Assembly (NCBI GenBank): GCA_046152955.1
Contig: JBJXGA010000401.1
Location: 1 to 63,517, forward strand
Direction of reading: 5' to 3'
From: SIAF01 sp046152955
GTDB lineage: Bacteria > Planctomycetota > Planctomycetia > Planctomycetales > Planctomycetaceae
Length of the DNA: 63,517 nt
How positions within the stretch are numbered: the first letter of the stretch is position 1; each line of letters opens with the position of its first letter. Positions 47,372 through 56,770 of the stretch are shown here, piece after piece. Below the pieces are notes generated by a model. The model had not been told where the DNA came from, did not search any database, and worked only from the letters and a program-made list of their open reading frames with translations. A program made the translations under genes and the position numbers.

Positions 47372-48732
47372 TGGCCATGCGCCGCTTGCTCCCCTGGCTG
47401 GTCGGACTGGAGACGCTCATCGTCGCCGGTCTGTTGGCGCTGCGGTTGAATTCGACGGCGCCGGCCCCTCCGCCGGTGGAACTCTACAACGATGCTCCAG
47501 CGGGGCGTGAACTCCTGGCGCTTCCCGACCGGTTCTTGTTCGACAGCGCGGCGAAATGGCGAACGCTGGGGGAGGCCTATCTGGCATTCGGGTACTTCTC
47601 GAAGGGGGATGCCTGTCTGCGCCAGGCCGGGAAACTCGATCCGTCGTCGGCTGATGTGGCTTTTGCGCACGGGTTTTGCCTGGAGCGACTGGGAGAGATT
47701 GAAGGGGCGATCGAGCAATTCCGCCGCGTCATCGGTTTGGGGGCGCTCCGTCTGGAAGCGGACGCCTGGTATCATCTGGGGCGCAATCATCTGCGCTTGG
47801 AGCATCCCGACGAAGCAGCGCTGGCCTTCGCCCGCGCGGGTGAAGAGCACTGGCCCAGTCTGTACCAGCGCGCCAAACTCCTGGTCCGAGCGGGGGAGAT
47901 CGGCGAAGCGAAACCGCTCTTGGCGCAGCTCCTCTCCGAACATCCCCGCGACCTGCACGTCCTGCAATTGCATGAGCAGGCGCTCCGCGCTGAGGGCGTG
48001 GCGGTCGATCCCCTGGAGCACGAGGGCCTGGAGCGGGCCTCGGCCACCATCGAACTGGACGACGCCCCCGACTTTCTGCCGAAGATTCGCGAGCAGTTTG
48101 GGCTGGCGCGCGACGTGGCCCGCGTCAACCAATTGCAGAGCGCCGGTCGGCTTTCTGCGGCGGCCGCGTTGCTGCAGGATCTGGTTGAGTCCGACACGCG
48201 CTGGCCTAATCGGTATTTGCAATTGCTGCTGGATGCCGCAGCCCTGGAGCTGGAAGCGGGAGATGCGGCGCAAGGAAGCCGATTCGTCGAGCGGCAATTC
48301 GAGAACTACCGTTATCCCCTCCCCCGCGCCTGGGAGTTGCGGGGAGACGTGGCCTACGCCGTGCAGGACTTGGACCGCGCCCGCGACGCCTGGAGCCGGG
48401 CCGCCGGGATGCAGCGCCGCGCGGCGTTGGAAGAAAAGCTGGCACGGCTGGCTGAGCAGGAAAAAGACTCCGACGCAGCGCGACGCCATCGGGCACTGTG
48501 GTGGACATTCACCGGGATTGATCTGTTTCGCAGCGACCGCCTGGAGGAAGCGCGAAACGTCCTTCAGCAAGGGGCGGACGCCGATGCGGCGATACCCGAT
48601 TTGTGGTTCTACCTCGGCGAAACCGAACGCCTTCTGGGGCATCCCCAGGAGGCCGAATCCGCGTTCAGGCGCTGTCTCAAATTGCATCCCGGCCATTCAC
48701 GCGTCCGGCTGCGACTGGAGAGCGCTTTGTAG
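47368..48732 (+). CDS. TPR-repeat protein with N-terminal membrane anchor
   Basis: This 454-residue protein starts with a membrane segment (LLPWLVGLETLIVAGLLALR). TPR helices follow from about residue 60 to the end: AKWRTLGEAYLAFGYFSKGD, DAWYHLGRNHLRLEHPDEAA, and the last motif LWFYLGETERLLGHPQEAES. It overlaps the preceding FG-GAP gene by ATGA and probably binds that protein or its ligand. The TPR face should lie in the periplasm if the anchor is uncleaved and N-in. A longer upstream frame exists inside the FG-GAP gene and is not real. Confidence 0.85.
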   Translation: MMAMRRLLPWLVGLETLIVAGLLALRLNSTAPAPPPVELYNDAPAGRELLALPDRFLFDSAAKWRTLGEAYLAFGYFSKGDACLRQAGKLDPSSADVAFAHGFCLERLGEIEGAIEQFRRVIGLGALRLEADAWYHLGRNHLRLEHPDEAALAFARAGEEHWPSLYQRAKLLVRAGEIGEAKPLLAQLLSEHPRDLHVLQLHEQALRAEGVAVDPLEHEGLERASATIELDDAPDFLPKIREQFGLARDVARVNQLQSAGRLSAAAALLQDLVESDTRWPNRYLQLLLDAAALELEAGDAAQGSRFVERQFENYRYPLPRAWELRGDVAYAVQDLDRARDAWSRAAGMQRRAALEEKLARLAEQEKDSDAARRHRALWWTFTGIDLFRSDRLEEARNVLQQGADADAAIPDLWFYLGETERLLGHPQEAESAFRRCLKLHPGHSRVRLRLESAL

Positions 48733-48752
48733 GATGTACCGCAGTCTCCCCG

Positions 48753-48770
48753 CGGTGGTATAATAGACCA
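48753..48770 (+). promoter_or_regulatory. Extended -10 promoter inside an inverted repeat
   Basis: TGGTATAAT (48756-48764) is a TGnTATAAT extended -10 box. It is flanked by an inverted repeat, GGTGGT and ACCACC, with the TATAAT core in the loop. No good -35 is seen. The zinc-ribbon gene starts at 48822. A repressor dimer could bind the repeat and block the promoter. Confidence 0.6.
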
Positions 48771-48821
48771 CCAAGTCAGAGAAAATTCCGCGGGCCGCGG
48801 TGTTGTTGGAAAGCTGGACGC

Positions 48822-49304
48822 ATGCAGATCGTGTATTCCTGTCCCGCCTGTCAGGCAATGGTCCGCGCCGAGGTGGTGGCGGAGACTGCTGCGCTGCAGT
48901 GTCCGCGCTGCTCCTGGCGCCGGCCGGTGCCGGGCGAAGAGCGGGGGGAAGCCCCTCCCGAGGGATGCCTGGTGTGCGGCTGCAACGATCTGTGGCGGCA
49001 AAAGGATTTTCCGGTGAAACTGGGACTGGCGCTGGTGGCGACCGGCGCCATTTTGAGCACGCTGGCGGTTGCCTGGTACTGGCCTGGAACGGCGCTGGGG
49101 ATTCTCCTGGGGTTTGCCCTGGCGGACTGGCTGTTGTTCGTCCTGATGCCCGACGTCCTGGTTTGCTACCGCTGCGCCGCGCGGCACCGACACGCCAGGT
49201 TGCGAGAAGACCACCCGCGCTTCAACCTGGAAACCGCGGAGCGGTATCGGCAGGAAGAGGCGCGACTGGAACAGCATCGGGAGGCGGTTCCTCCGCAGGC
49301 ATGA
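48822..49304 (+). CDS. Zinc-ribbon membrane protein, unknown function
   Basis: This predicted 160-residue protein has Cys pairs at the N terminus (CPACQAM and CPRCSWR) and CLVCGCND, probably two zinc ribbons. Two membrane helices follow (LGLALVATGAILSTLAVAWYW and LGILLGFALADWLLFVLMPD), then another Cys pair (CYRC) and a charged helical tail (AERYRQEEARLEQHREA). The ATG at 48822 lies 58 bp after a strong -10 promoter. The family is not recognised by name, but such 'zinc ribbon plus two TM' proteins recur in planctomycetes. Confidence 0.75.
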   Translation: MQIVYSCPACQAMVRAEVVAETAALQCPRCSWRRPVPGEERGEAPPEGCLVCGCNDLWRQKDFPVKLGLALVATGAILSTLAVAWYWPGTALGILLGFALADWLLFVLMPDVLVCYRCAARHRHARLREDHPRFNLETAERYRQEEARLEQHREAVPPQA

Positions 49305-49497
49305 TCCGCAGGTCACGGGGGAGGTGCGGAGGGACAAAGTCGTTTCTCAGGAGACGGAGCAGGTCGGGAAGGAATCCTGCTGCGGCGCCGACTCGAGCAG
49401 AGAAAATTCGAAGCGGGCGTTGCAGGAGGCGACGAGAGCGAGAGAGGTGCGGCGCTGACGGGCCGATGGCTTTGATCCACCACACGAGAACACGCGC

Positions 49498-52479
49498 GTG
49501 CAAGAACGACGGGCAAGAATCATCGAAGACCTAACGCCGGTGTTGCAGGGAGAAATCCGCTGCGACCCGCTGACCGCTTCGATCTATGCCACCGACGGGA
49601 GCCTGTATCAGATGGTTCCGCTGGGGGTCGTGTTTCCCAAGCACCGCGAGGATGTCGTGGCGCTGGCCCGATACGCCTCTCAGGAGAACATCCCCCTCAT
49701 CCCCCGAGGCGCCGGGACCGGGCTGGCCGGGGAATCGCTGGGATCGGGGCTGATCGTCGATTTCTCGGTCCATATGCGGTCCATCGAAGTGGTCGGAGAG
49801 GGGACGGTCCGAGTTCAGCCGGGGGTGGTGTGTGGCGAACTCAATGCCGCACTGCGGCGGCACGGTCGCTATTTTCCCCCCGATCCTTCAGGGGCCAGCG
49901 TGACGACAGTGGGGAGCATGCTGGCGCTGGACGCCGCCGGGTCGCATTCGGTGCGAGTCGGATCGACGCGCGACCACGTCGCCAGCCTGGAAGTCGTGCT
50001 GGCCGATGGAACGTGCCTGGAACTAGCGGACGAACCGCGCACTTCCGCAACGGGAGCGAACGACGCCGACCCGACGGCGGACGGAACCGACTCGGGTGGA
50101 GAGGACGCGGCGGGGGTTCGTGTGCGCCGCAGGCTGGTCCACATGGTCGAGGACATCCTCGATCGGAACTCGGACCTGATCGCCCGACGACAACCGCCGA
50201 TGATCCGCAATCGCTGCGGTTATTTTCTGAGGGGAGTGCTCGATCGGCGTTCCTTGCGTCTGCCGCGGTTACTGGTCGGCTCGGAAGGGACGCTGGGGCT
50301 GTTCACCGCCGCCACTTTGCACACTGCCCCGCTCCCGGCGCACCGCGGGGTCGTGCTGCTGTTGTTCGGTAAGATGGAAGGGGCGTTCCGGGCGGTGCAG
50401 GCGATTGCCTTGCAGCAACCCAGCGCGTGCGACTTGTTGGACCGGCGGCTGTTGTCGCTGGCGCGCGAGGCGGACCAGCGCTTTGCCGAGCTCATTCCTC
50501 CCACTGCCGAAGCGGCATTGATCGTCGAGCAGACCGGATATACCGAGGCGCAAATTCGCAATCGCATCCGGATGGTGATTGACTGCGCCCGCCGCCATGT
50601 CGACCTGACGCTGGTGGCGCACGAGGCGCACACCCTGCAGGAGGTGGAGTTCTTGTGGTCGCTGCCGGAGAAAGTGGTGCCGCTCCTGGCACGCCTGCAA
50701 GGGGCGACCCGCCCCTTGCCGTTCGTTGAGGATGTTGCCGTGCCACCGGCGGCGCTGCAGGAGTTTTTGCTTAAAGTTCAGACGGTCTTTCAGAAGCACC
50801 GCGTCACGGCGTCGTTGTACGCCCATGCGGCGGCCGGACAGGTCCACTTGCGGCCGTTTCTTCCTCCTCCCACGGTTGATTCGGCGCAGATTCTGGAAGC
50901 GATCGCCCGCGACGTGTATGACGTGGTGTACCAGGTGGGGGGAACGATCAGCGGAGAGCATGGCGTGGGATTGTCGCGGACGGCGTTTGTCCCCGACCAA
51001 TACGGCCCGCTGTACGATGTCTTCCGCCAGATCAAGCAGGCGTTCGATCCCCTGAACCTGCTCAACCCAGGCAAGGTCATTGGCGACGATCCACACCTGA
51101 CGGTCCGCAATCTGCGTCCCGCGCAGGCCTCTCCCGAGCACACCGTCGAGTTGCAACTCCGCTGGACGGCCAACGAGTTGTGGCAAGCCGCCGCCCGCTG
51201 CAATGGTTGCGGGCATTGCCGTACGCGCGACGCCGCGGTTCGCATGTGCCCGGTGTTCCGCATCGAACCAACGGAAGAAGCCAGTCCGCGCGCCAAGGCC
51301 AACCTGATTCGGCAACTGCTGGGGGGGGAGTTGGGCTCCAAGGAATTCGCCTCTCCGGAATTCAAACGGGTGGCCAACCTGTGCTTCAACTGCAAGCAGT
51401 GCCAGTTGGAGTGCCCCTCCAACGTCAACGTGCCGCAAATGATGATCGAGGCCAAGTCGGCCTACGTCGCGGAACATGGACTGGGGCAGACCGACTGGAT
51501 CCTGTCGCGGGCGCATTCCTTCGGCGCCCTGGGGAGTGCCGCGTCGATCGCCTTCAACTGGGTGTTGGCCAATCCGATTCCCCGATGGTTTCTGGAAAAA
51601 CTGTGCGGCATCAGCCGCTTTCGCAAACTCCCGCCGTTTGCGCGGCGGTCGTTTCTGCGACTGGCACAGCACGACCAAAGCGCGCGACGCGCGGTGCGGA
51701 CCGGGGTCAAGCCGGTGGTGTACTTTGTCGATCACTATGCCAACTATCACGACCCGGAGCTGGGGAAGGCGTTTCTGGCGATTCTGAGGCACAACCAGAT
51801 TCCGGTTTATGTGCCCCCCAATCAGTCGGCGTCGGGAATGGCGATGATTTCCGCCGGCGACGTCGACGCCGCACGCGAATTGGCGCGCGACAATCTTCGC
51901 GAACTGGCCGATTTCGCCCGCGAAGGGTGCCCCATCGTTTGCACGGAACCGGCCGCGGCGTTGTGCCTGAAGCAGGAATATCCGCTGCTTTTGGATCATC
52001 CGGACGTGGATGTCGTGGCGTCGCAGGTGGTGGAAGCGGGAGCGTTTTTGCACGATTTGTATCGCCAGGGACAATTGCGAACCGATTTTCAGCGGCTGGA
52101 GCTGACGGTGGGCTACCACACTCCGTGCCACCTCAAGGCGCTGGAGAGGGGAACTCCCCTGGAGAATCTGCTCCATTTGATTCCGGGGGTGAGGGTGCAT
52201 AAGATAGAGGCAGGGTGTTCCGGCATGGCGGGCGCCTGGGGCCTGACGCATAAGAATTTCCGCGATTCGATCCGCATCGGATGGGAACTGATCTCCCGGA
52301 TGCGGGAAGGGGATCTGGACGTCGGGGTCACCGAATGCAGCAGTTGCAAGATGCAGATGGAGCAGGGCACCCCCCGGCCCACGGTGCATCCGCTGAAGCT
52401 CCTGGCCCTGGCGTATGGATTGATGCCCGAAATGCAACAGCGCCTGAAGCCGTCGCGCCACAAGCTGCTCGTCACCTGA
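49498..52479 (+). CDS. FAD-linked oxidase fused to a GlcF-type Fe-S domain (2-hydroxyacid dehydrogenase)
   Basis: A GTG at 49498 starts a 993-residue fusion. Residues about 40-230 are a PCMH-type FAD domain (IPLIPRGAGTGLAGESLGSG, DPSGASVTTVGSMLALDAAG). The FAD-oxidase C domain follows, with ISGEHGVGLSRT near residue 484. Two ferredoxin-like clusters come next (CNGCGHCRTRDAAVRMCPV and CFNCKQCQLECPSNVNVP). Two CCG domains end the protein (YHTPCHLKALERG, VTECSSCKMQMEQGT). This is the GlcD-GlcF / Dld-type architecture that oxidises D-lactate, glycolate or D-2-hydroxyglutarate and passes electrons to quinone. The substrate cannot be told from sequence. The molybdopterin genes follow 12 bp downstream. 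Confidence 0.88.
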   Translation: MQERRARIIEDLTPVLQGEIRCDPLTASIYATDGSLYQMVPLGVVFPKHREDVVALARYASQENIPLIPRGAGTGLAGESLGSGLIVDFSVHMRSIEVVGEGTVRVQPGVVCGELNAALRRHGRYFPPDPSGASVTTVGSMLALDAAGSHSVRVGSTRDHVASLEVVLADGTCLELADEPRTSATGANDADPTADGTDSGGEDAAGVRVRRRLVHMVEDILDRNSDLIARRQPPMIRNRCGYFLRGVLDRRSLRLPRLLVGSEGTLGLFTAATLHTAPLPAHRGVVLLLFGKMEGAFRAVQAIALQQPSACDLLDRRLLSLAREADQRFAELIPPTAEAALIVEQTGYTEAQIRNRIRMVIDCARRHVDLTLVAHEAHTLQEVEFLWSLPEKVVPLLARLQGATRPLPFVEDVAVPPAALQEFLLKVQTVFQKHRVTASLYAHAAAGQVHLRPFLPPPTVDSAQILEAIARDVYDVVYQVGGTISGEHGVGLSRTAFVPDQYGPLYDVFRQIKQAFDPLNLLNPGKVIGDDPHLTVRNLRPAQASPEHTVELQLRWTANELWQAAARCNGCGHCRTRDAAVRMCPVFRIEPTEEASPRAKANLIRQLLGGELGSKEFASPEFKRVANLCFNCKQCQLECPSNVNVPQMMIEAKSAYVAEHGLGQTDWILSRAHSFGALGSAASIAFNWVLANPIPRWFLEKLCGISRFRKLPPFARRSFLRLAQHDQSARRAVRTGVKPVVYFVDHYANYHDPELGKAFLAILRHNQIPVYVPPNQSASGMAMISAGDVDAARELARDNLRELADFAREGCPIVCTEPAAALCLKQEYPLLLDHPDVDVVASQVVEAGAFLHDLYRQGQLRTDFQRLELTVGYHTPCHLKALERGTPLENLLHLIPGVRVHKIEAGCSGMAGAWGLTHKNFRDSIRIGWELISRMREGDLDVGVTECSSCKMQMEQGTPRPTVHPLKLLALAYGLMPEMQQRLKPSRHKLLVT

Positions 52480-52491
52480 AAGTCGCCGTCG

Positions 52492-52737
52492 ATGAACGTC
52501 CAAGTCCAACTGTTTGCTCGAGCTCGCGATCTGGCGGGGTCTGGCTGTGTTTCGCTCGAACTGCCCGATCCCGCGCGGGTCGGCGATCTGCGCGCCGCGC
52601 TGGCGGCGCGGATTCCGCAATTGGATCGGTTGGTTTCCAGCCTGCTGGTGGCGGTGGGAAACGAATACGCGTCCGACGACTTCCCACTGGCGGCCGGGGC
52701 CGAAGTGGCCTGCTTTCCTCCCGTGAGCGGAGGGTGA
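52492..52737 (+). CDS. moaD: Molybdopterin synthase small subunit
   Basis: This 81-residue ubiquitin-fold protein ends in the diagnostic Gly-Gly (CFPPVSGG). The C-terminal Gly is adenylated and thiocarboxylated and then donates sulfur to precursor Z. The core NVQVQLFARARDLAGSGCV matches MoaD. It begins 12 bp after the oxidoreductase gene. The large subunit gene moaE follows after 4 bp, so the two are co-translated. Confidence 0.92.
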   Translation: MNVQVQLFARARDLAGSGCVSLELPDPARVGDLRAALAARIPQLDRLVSSLLVAVGNEYASDDFPLAAGAEVACFPPVSGG

Positions 52738-52741
52738 ACCG

Positions 52742-53197
52742 ATGATCCAACTCACGCAGGAACCCATCGACTATACGGCGTTGACGGAAGCGGTGCGCTC
52801 GCCTCAGGCGGGGGCGGTGGTCCTGTTTCTGGGAACGGTGCGGGAACTGACCGGCGGACGTCAAACGGTGGCATTGGACTACGAAGCCTACCCTCCCATG
52901 GCCCAGGCCAAGCTCGAAGAACTGGCCGCCCAGGCCCGCGACCGTTGGCCCATCATTTCTGTCGCCATCGTCCATCGGCTGGGACATTTGGAACTGGGGG
53001 ATGTGAGCGTTGCGGTGGCGGTGAGCACGCCGCACCGAAGGGAGGCGTTCGAAGCGGGACAGTACCTGATCGACCGGCTGAAAGAAGTCGTGCCGATCTG
53101 GAAAAAGGAGAACTGGGCCGACGGCGCCACCGCCTGGGTCCATCCGGGGACGGACGAACCGGTCGCCGATCCCCAGGGGAGTCTCCATGCCTCCTGA
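52742..53197 (+). CDS. moaE: Molybdopterin synthase catalytic subunit
   Basis: This 151-residue protein has the MoaE core: GAVVLFLGTVRELTGGRQTV, ALDYEAYPPMAQAKLEELAA, IVHRLGHLELGDVSVAVAVS and the catalytic lysines in VPIWKKENWADG. It joins with MoaD to convert cyclic pyranopterin monophosphate to molybdopterin. GGAGGGTG precedes the ATG at 52742. Its end overlaps the start of moaA by 11 bp, which supports a single operon. Confidence 0.93.
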   Translation: MIQLTQEPIDYTALTEAVRSPQAGAVVLFLGTVRELTGGRQTVALDYEAYPPMAQAKLEELAAQARDRWPIISVAIVHRLGHLELGDVSVAVAVSTPHRREAFEAGQYLIDRLKEVVPIWKKENWADGATAWVHPGTDEPVADPQGSLHAS

Positions 53198-54194
53198 CGC
53201 CAGCCCCCCGCTGATCGACGGTTTCGGACGGGTCCACACCAACCTGCGAATCAGCGTCACCGACCGCTGCAATATCCGCTGTTTCTACTGCATGCCGGCC
53301 GAAGACGTGCAGTTCATGAATCGGAGCGAACTCCTCTCGTTCGAAGAGATCGAGCGCTTTGTGCGGGTCGCCGTTCCCATGGGGCTTCGCAAAATCCGCC
53401 TCACCGGAGGAGAGCCGCTCGTCCGCCGCGACCTGCACCACCTGGTCCGCAAGTTGGCCGCGATTGACGGCATCGAGGACATCGGCCTCACCACGAACGG
53501 CATCCTGCTGGCCGACCAGGCACAGGGGCTGTATGACGCCGGGCTGCGACGGATCAACATCAGTCTCGATGCCCTCGACCCGGTCAAATTTGAAAAGATC
53601 ACCCGCCGCCAGGGGTACGAGCAGGTGATCGCGGGAATCCAGGCGGCGCAGCACGTCGGCTTTCATCCGGTCAAAGTGAATGCGGTCGCGGTGCGGGGAC
53701 TGACCGAAGACGAGATCGTTCCGTTTGGGCATTTCGCGCGGCGGACGGGAGTTGATATCCGGTTCATCGAGTTCATGCCGCTCGACGCTGACAATGCCTG
53801 GCAGCGGGACAAGGTGTTGTTCGCCCACGAGATTCTGGAAACCCTGGCGCGGGAGATCATGCCCCTGATTCCGGTTCCCGAGGCCGACCCGCACGCGCCG
53901 GCGACCGAGTGGCAATTTGAGGATGGGCTGGGACGGATCGGCATCATCGCCTCGGTCAGCCGACCGTTTTGCATGAGCTGCGATCGGTTTCGGATCACCG
54001 CCGACGGCAAACTGCGCAACTGTCTGTTCAGCCTGGAAGAGACTGACGTCAAGGCGATGCTGCGCGGTGGAACTGACGACGAGACGATCGCGCGGGCCAT
54101 TCAGGAGAGCATCGCCGCCAAAAAAGAAGGGCACGAGATCAACACCGCGCGGTTCATCCAACCGGCACGGCCGATGTATTCGATCGGAGGGTGA
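53187..54194 (+). CDS. moaA: GTP 3',8-cyclase (radical SAM)
   Basis: This 335-residue enzyme has the radical SAM motif CNIRCFYCMP and the C-terminal second Fe-S cluster site CMSCDRFRITADGKLRNC. It ends in the conserved SIGG. It turns GTP into 3',8-cyclo-GTP, the first step of molybdenum cofactor synthesis. The start at 53187 overlaps the end of moaE and follows GGGGAG. No moaC, mogA or moeA is in the window, so the other steps must be encoded elsewhere. The cysteine-desulfurase-like gene starts directly after its stop. Confidence 0.95.
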   Translation: MPPDASPPLIDGFGRVHTNLRISVTDRCNIRCFYCMPAEDVQFMNRSELLSFEEIERFVRVAVPMGLRKIRLTGGEPLVRRDLHHLVRKLAAIDGIEDIGLTTNGILLADQAQGLYDAGLRRINISLDALDPVKFEKITRRQGYEQVIAGIQAAQHVGFHPVKVNAVAVRGLTEDEIVPFGHFARRTGVDIRFIEFMPLDADNAWQRDKVLFAHEILETLAREIMPLIPVPEADPHAPATEWQFEDGLGRIGIIASVSRPFCMSCDRFRITADGKLRNCLFSLEETDVKAMLRGGTDDETIARAIQESIAAKKEGHEINTARFIQPARPMYSIGG

Positions 54195-55370
54195 ATGGCC
54201 ACTCCCCGCCGCATCTACCTCGACAACGCCGCGACCAGCTTTCCCAAGCCGGAGGAGGTCTACGACGCGGTCGATCGCTACCAGCGGCGGCTGGGAGCAG
54301 CCGTCGGCCGGGGCGCCTATCAGTCGTCGATCGAGGCGACGGGGATTGTGAACCGCTGCCGCGTTGGCCTCGCCCGATTGCTGGGGGCCGAAAGTCCCGA
54401 CCGGATCGTCTTCACGTCGAACGGCACCGACAGTCTCAACCTGGCGCTTCACGGCCTGCTCGAACCGGGGGATCACGTCGTCACGTCGCAGGTGGAACAC
54501 AACTCGGTCCTGCGTCCGTTGCGCGCGTTGCAGGAGCGGATCGGTCTGGAGGTCACGGTGGTTCCCGCCGACGGACTGGGACAAGTCGATCCGGGGGACT
54601 TTCGAACCGCACTGCGGCCGACGACCAAACTGGTGGCGCTCCTCCATGCCTCCAATGTCACGGGGGGGATGCAACCGATTGAAGAAGTCGGCACACTGGT
54701 GCGTGCCGAGGGGGCGCTGTTCCTGGTCGACGCGGCCCAGACGGCCGGACACCTTCCCATCGAACTGTCGCAACTTCCCATCGACCTTCTGGCCTGCGCC
54801 GGCCACAAGGGGTTGCTGGGGCCGTTGGGGACCGGCCTATTGTATCTGCGTCCCGGAGTCGAAGCGCGACTGCGGAGCCTCCGCCAGGGGGGAACCGGGA
54901 CGCTCAGCGAAGAGGACCGGCAGCCCGAATCGCTCCCCGACCAATATGAATCGGGCAATCACAACGCGCCGGGGCTGATCGGATTGGAAGCTGCCGTAAG
55001 ATGGCTGACGGACCGCGGAATCTCCTCCCTCGCGGATCACGAGCGGCAACTCACCGCCCGGCTCTGGACCCGATTGATGGAGATCGAGGGGGTACGACTG
55101 TTTGGTCCCCCCCCTTCCGCTCGGCGGTTGGGGGTCGTCAGTCTGGCCATTGAAGGATTTGACTCGCAGGAGGGGGCGGCAATTCTCGATCAGAATTTCG
55201 GAATCGAGGCTCGTGCCGGTTTTCATTGCGCTCCAGGCGCTCATCGGGCGATTGGCGCTTTCGAAACCGGCGGCACACTCCGCCTGAGCGTCGGTCCCTG
55301 GACCACAGCGGATGAAATCGACGCCGCGGCAGACGCCATTCAACAGCTCGCATCGAGCGGCACGCTGTGA
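54195..55370 (+). CDS. Cysteine desulfurase family (class V aminotransferase)
   Basis: This 391-residue PLP enzyme has the NifS/SufS-like start (RRIYLDNAATSFPKPEEVYD) and the PLP-binding lysine in LACAGHKGLLGPLGTG. The active-site Cys is in IEARAGFHCAP. It belongs to the family of SufS-like proteins that remove sulfur from cysteine (TIGR01977-type). Its ATG follows the moaA stop directly, with GGAGGGTGA over the junction. This suggests that it feeds sulfur into the MoaD thiocarboxylate, a role CsdA/IscS-type enzymes have in other bacteria. That link is inference from position. Confidence 0.88.
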   Translation: MATPRRIYLDNAATSFPKPEEVYDAVDRYQRRLGAAVGRGAYQSSIEATGIVNRCRVGLARLLGAESPDRIVFTSNGTDSLNLALHGLLEPGDHVVTSQVEHNSVLRPLRALQERIGLEVTVVPADGLGQVDPGDFRTALRPTTKLVALLHASNVTGGMQPIEEVGTLVRAEGALFLVDAAQTAGHLPIELSQLPIDLLACAGHKGLLGPLGTGLLYLRPGVEARLRSLRQGGTGTLSEEDRQPESLPDQYESGNHNAPGLIGLEAAVRWLTDRGISSLADHERQLTARLWTRLMEIEGVRLFGPPPSARRLGVVSLAIEGFDSQEGAAILDQNFGIEARAGFHCAPGAHRAIGAFETGGTLRLSVGPWTTADEIDAAADAIQQLASSGTL

Positions 55371-55465
55371 GAGCCCCCGCGTGGTGTGAAGACCAGCGGC
55401 GCGCCTCATGTGGCGCAACGCCCCGTATCAAGGGTTGGGGGAATTCGAGTGGACTGGCCGCATCG

Positions 55466-56689
55466 TTAGAGCAGCCCCACCGGGGGGAACTCACTCCCCA
55501 GAACCTTCGCCGAGGAGCATCCCAACCATTGATCGAGCAGTGTTGCGTACACACTGCGGAAGTCGGTCGTGTGGATCAGATCTCCTTCACCAAGTCGTTC
55601 CAGACTCGGATAATCGCCGTGGAGCCCCCCTTTCACCTGGGCGCCGGTCACAAACAGGCACGACGCGGCGCCGTGGTCGGTCCCGGCGCTGGAATTCTCA
55701 TCCACGCGGCGGCCGAACTCGCTAAAGACGAGCGTGGTGACCCGATCTGCCAACCCTAACCCCCGCAGGTCGCGATCGAACGCTGCCAGTGAACCGGCCA
55801 GATCACCCAGAAGCGCGGCATGTTGTTCCCCCTGCGCTGCATGCGTGTCATAGCCATCCTGCGCGGCATATAGCACACGCGCCTCCAGCCCCCCAGCCAG
55901 AATCTGCGCCACACGCTTCAACTGTCCCCCCAGGCTGCTGACCGGGTACTCGACCGTGGAGCGGTACTTGGCTTGCGCCTCCTTCAGTCGATCCGCCGTG
56001 CGATACAGCCCCGTCGCTTGCTCCCGCAGAAACTTGACTGGCCCGGTCCCCTTTCCGGAGGGACTGCTCAACCGGCGACTCAAGGCGACCTGTGGCTGCT
56101 GGTCATTCGGGGCGCCGGCGAAGGTTTCCAACTCACCCACGACGGGAACAACCAGCTTGCTGGCCCGCAAGGCTTGCGGCAACGCCCCCGTCAGGGCCAA
56201 ACCCGCCAGCGGTGGATCAGAGCTGCCTCCCTTCTTGGACGCAGTGTCCACCACCCGACCCAGCCAACCGGTGTCGGGGACGCGCCGATCTGTGCTGGCG
56301 GTATGCCAGATCTCCATCGAGCGAAAATGCGAACGGTCCGGCTCCGGATAGCCGACTCCCTGCACGACCGCCAGCCTTCCCTCGCGGAAGAGTTCCGCCA
56401 AAGGCTCCAGCGCGGGGTGCAAGCCAACCTGGTCGGAAAGACGATGGACGCTCTCTTTGGCGATTCCCAGGGTTCGCCGATTCTTGTAGTACAGGTTGTT
56501 CTCAAACGGAATCAGCGTGTTGAGACCATCGTTCCCTCCGGTGAGTTCGATAACCACCAGCACATGGTCGTTGAGATCGGCCTGCTCCGCCTCAGCGGCG
56601 ACTTGCGCCAAGAGGCGCGGCGCCAGCGCCGCGACCGAGACAAATGAGAGGCCGGACTGCGTGAGGAACTGACGGCGGTTGATCGACAT
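55466..56689 (-). CDS. DUF1501 domain-containing secreted protein
   Basis: This 407-residue protein has a Tat-type start (MSINRRQFLTQSGLSFVSVA). DUF1501 blocks are VLVVIELTGGNDGLNTLIPF, HFRSMEIWHTAS and VTTLVFSEFGRRVDENSSAG. This shorter DUF1501 form pairs with DUF1800 genes, and here the DUF1800 gene lies just upstream, 81 bp away, on the same strand. It would be exported folded to the periplasm. The role is unknown; Asp/His positions suggest a phosphatase/sulfatase-like fold. Confidence 0.92.
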   Translation of the reverse strand: MSINRRQFLTQSGLSFVSVAALAPRLLAQVAAEAEQADLNDHVLVVIELTGGNDGLNTLIPFENNLYYKNRRTLGIAKESVHRLSDQVGLHPALEPLAELFREGRLAVVQGVGYPEPDRSHFRSMEIWHTASTDRRVPDTGWLGRVVDTASKKGGSSDPPLAGLALTGALPQALRASKLVVPVVGELETFAGAPNDQQPQVALSRRLSSPSGKGTGPVKFLREQATGLYRTADRLKEAQAKYRSTVEYPVSSLGGQLKRVAQILAGGLEARVLYAAQDGYDTHAAQGEQHAALLGDLAGSLAAFDRDLRGLGLADRVTTLVFSEFGRRVDENSSAGTDHGAASCLFVTGAQVKGGLHGDYPSLERLGEGDLIHTTDFRSVYATLLDQWLGCSSAKVLGSEFPPVGLL

Positions 56690-56770
56690 ATTTCGGACTC
56701 GCTCGAACGATGGCTCGGAAACTCTGATCTCTCGCAGGTCAGGACACAGTCCTTGCTGCTTCCTCCGCGA

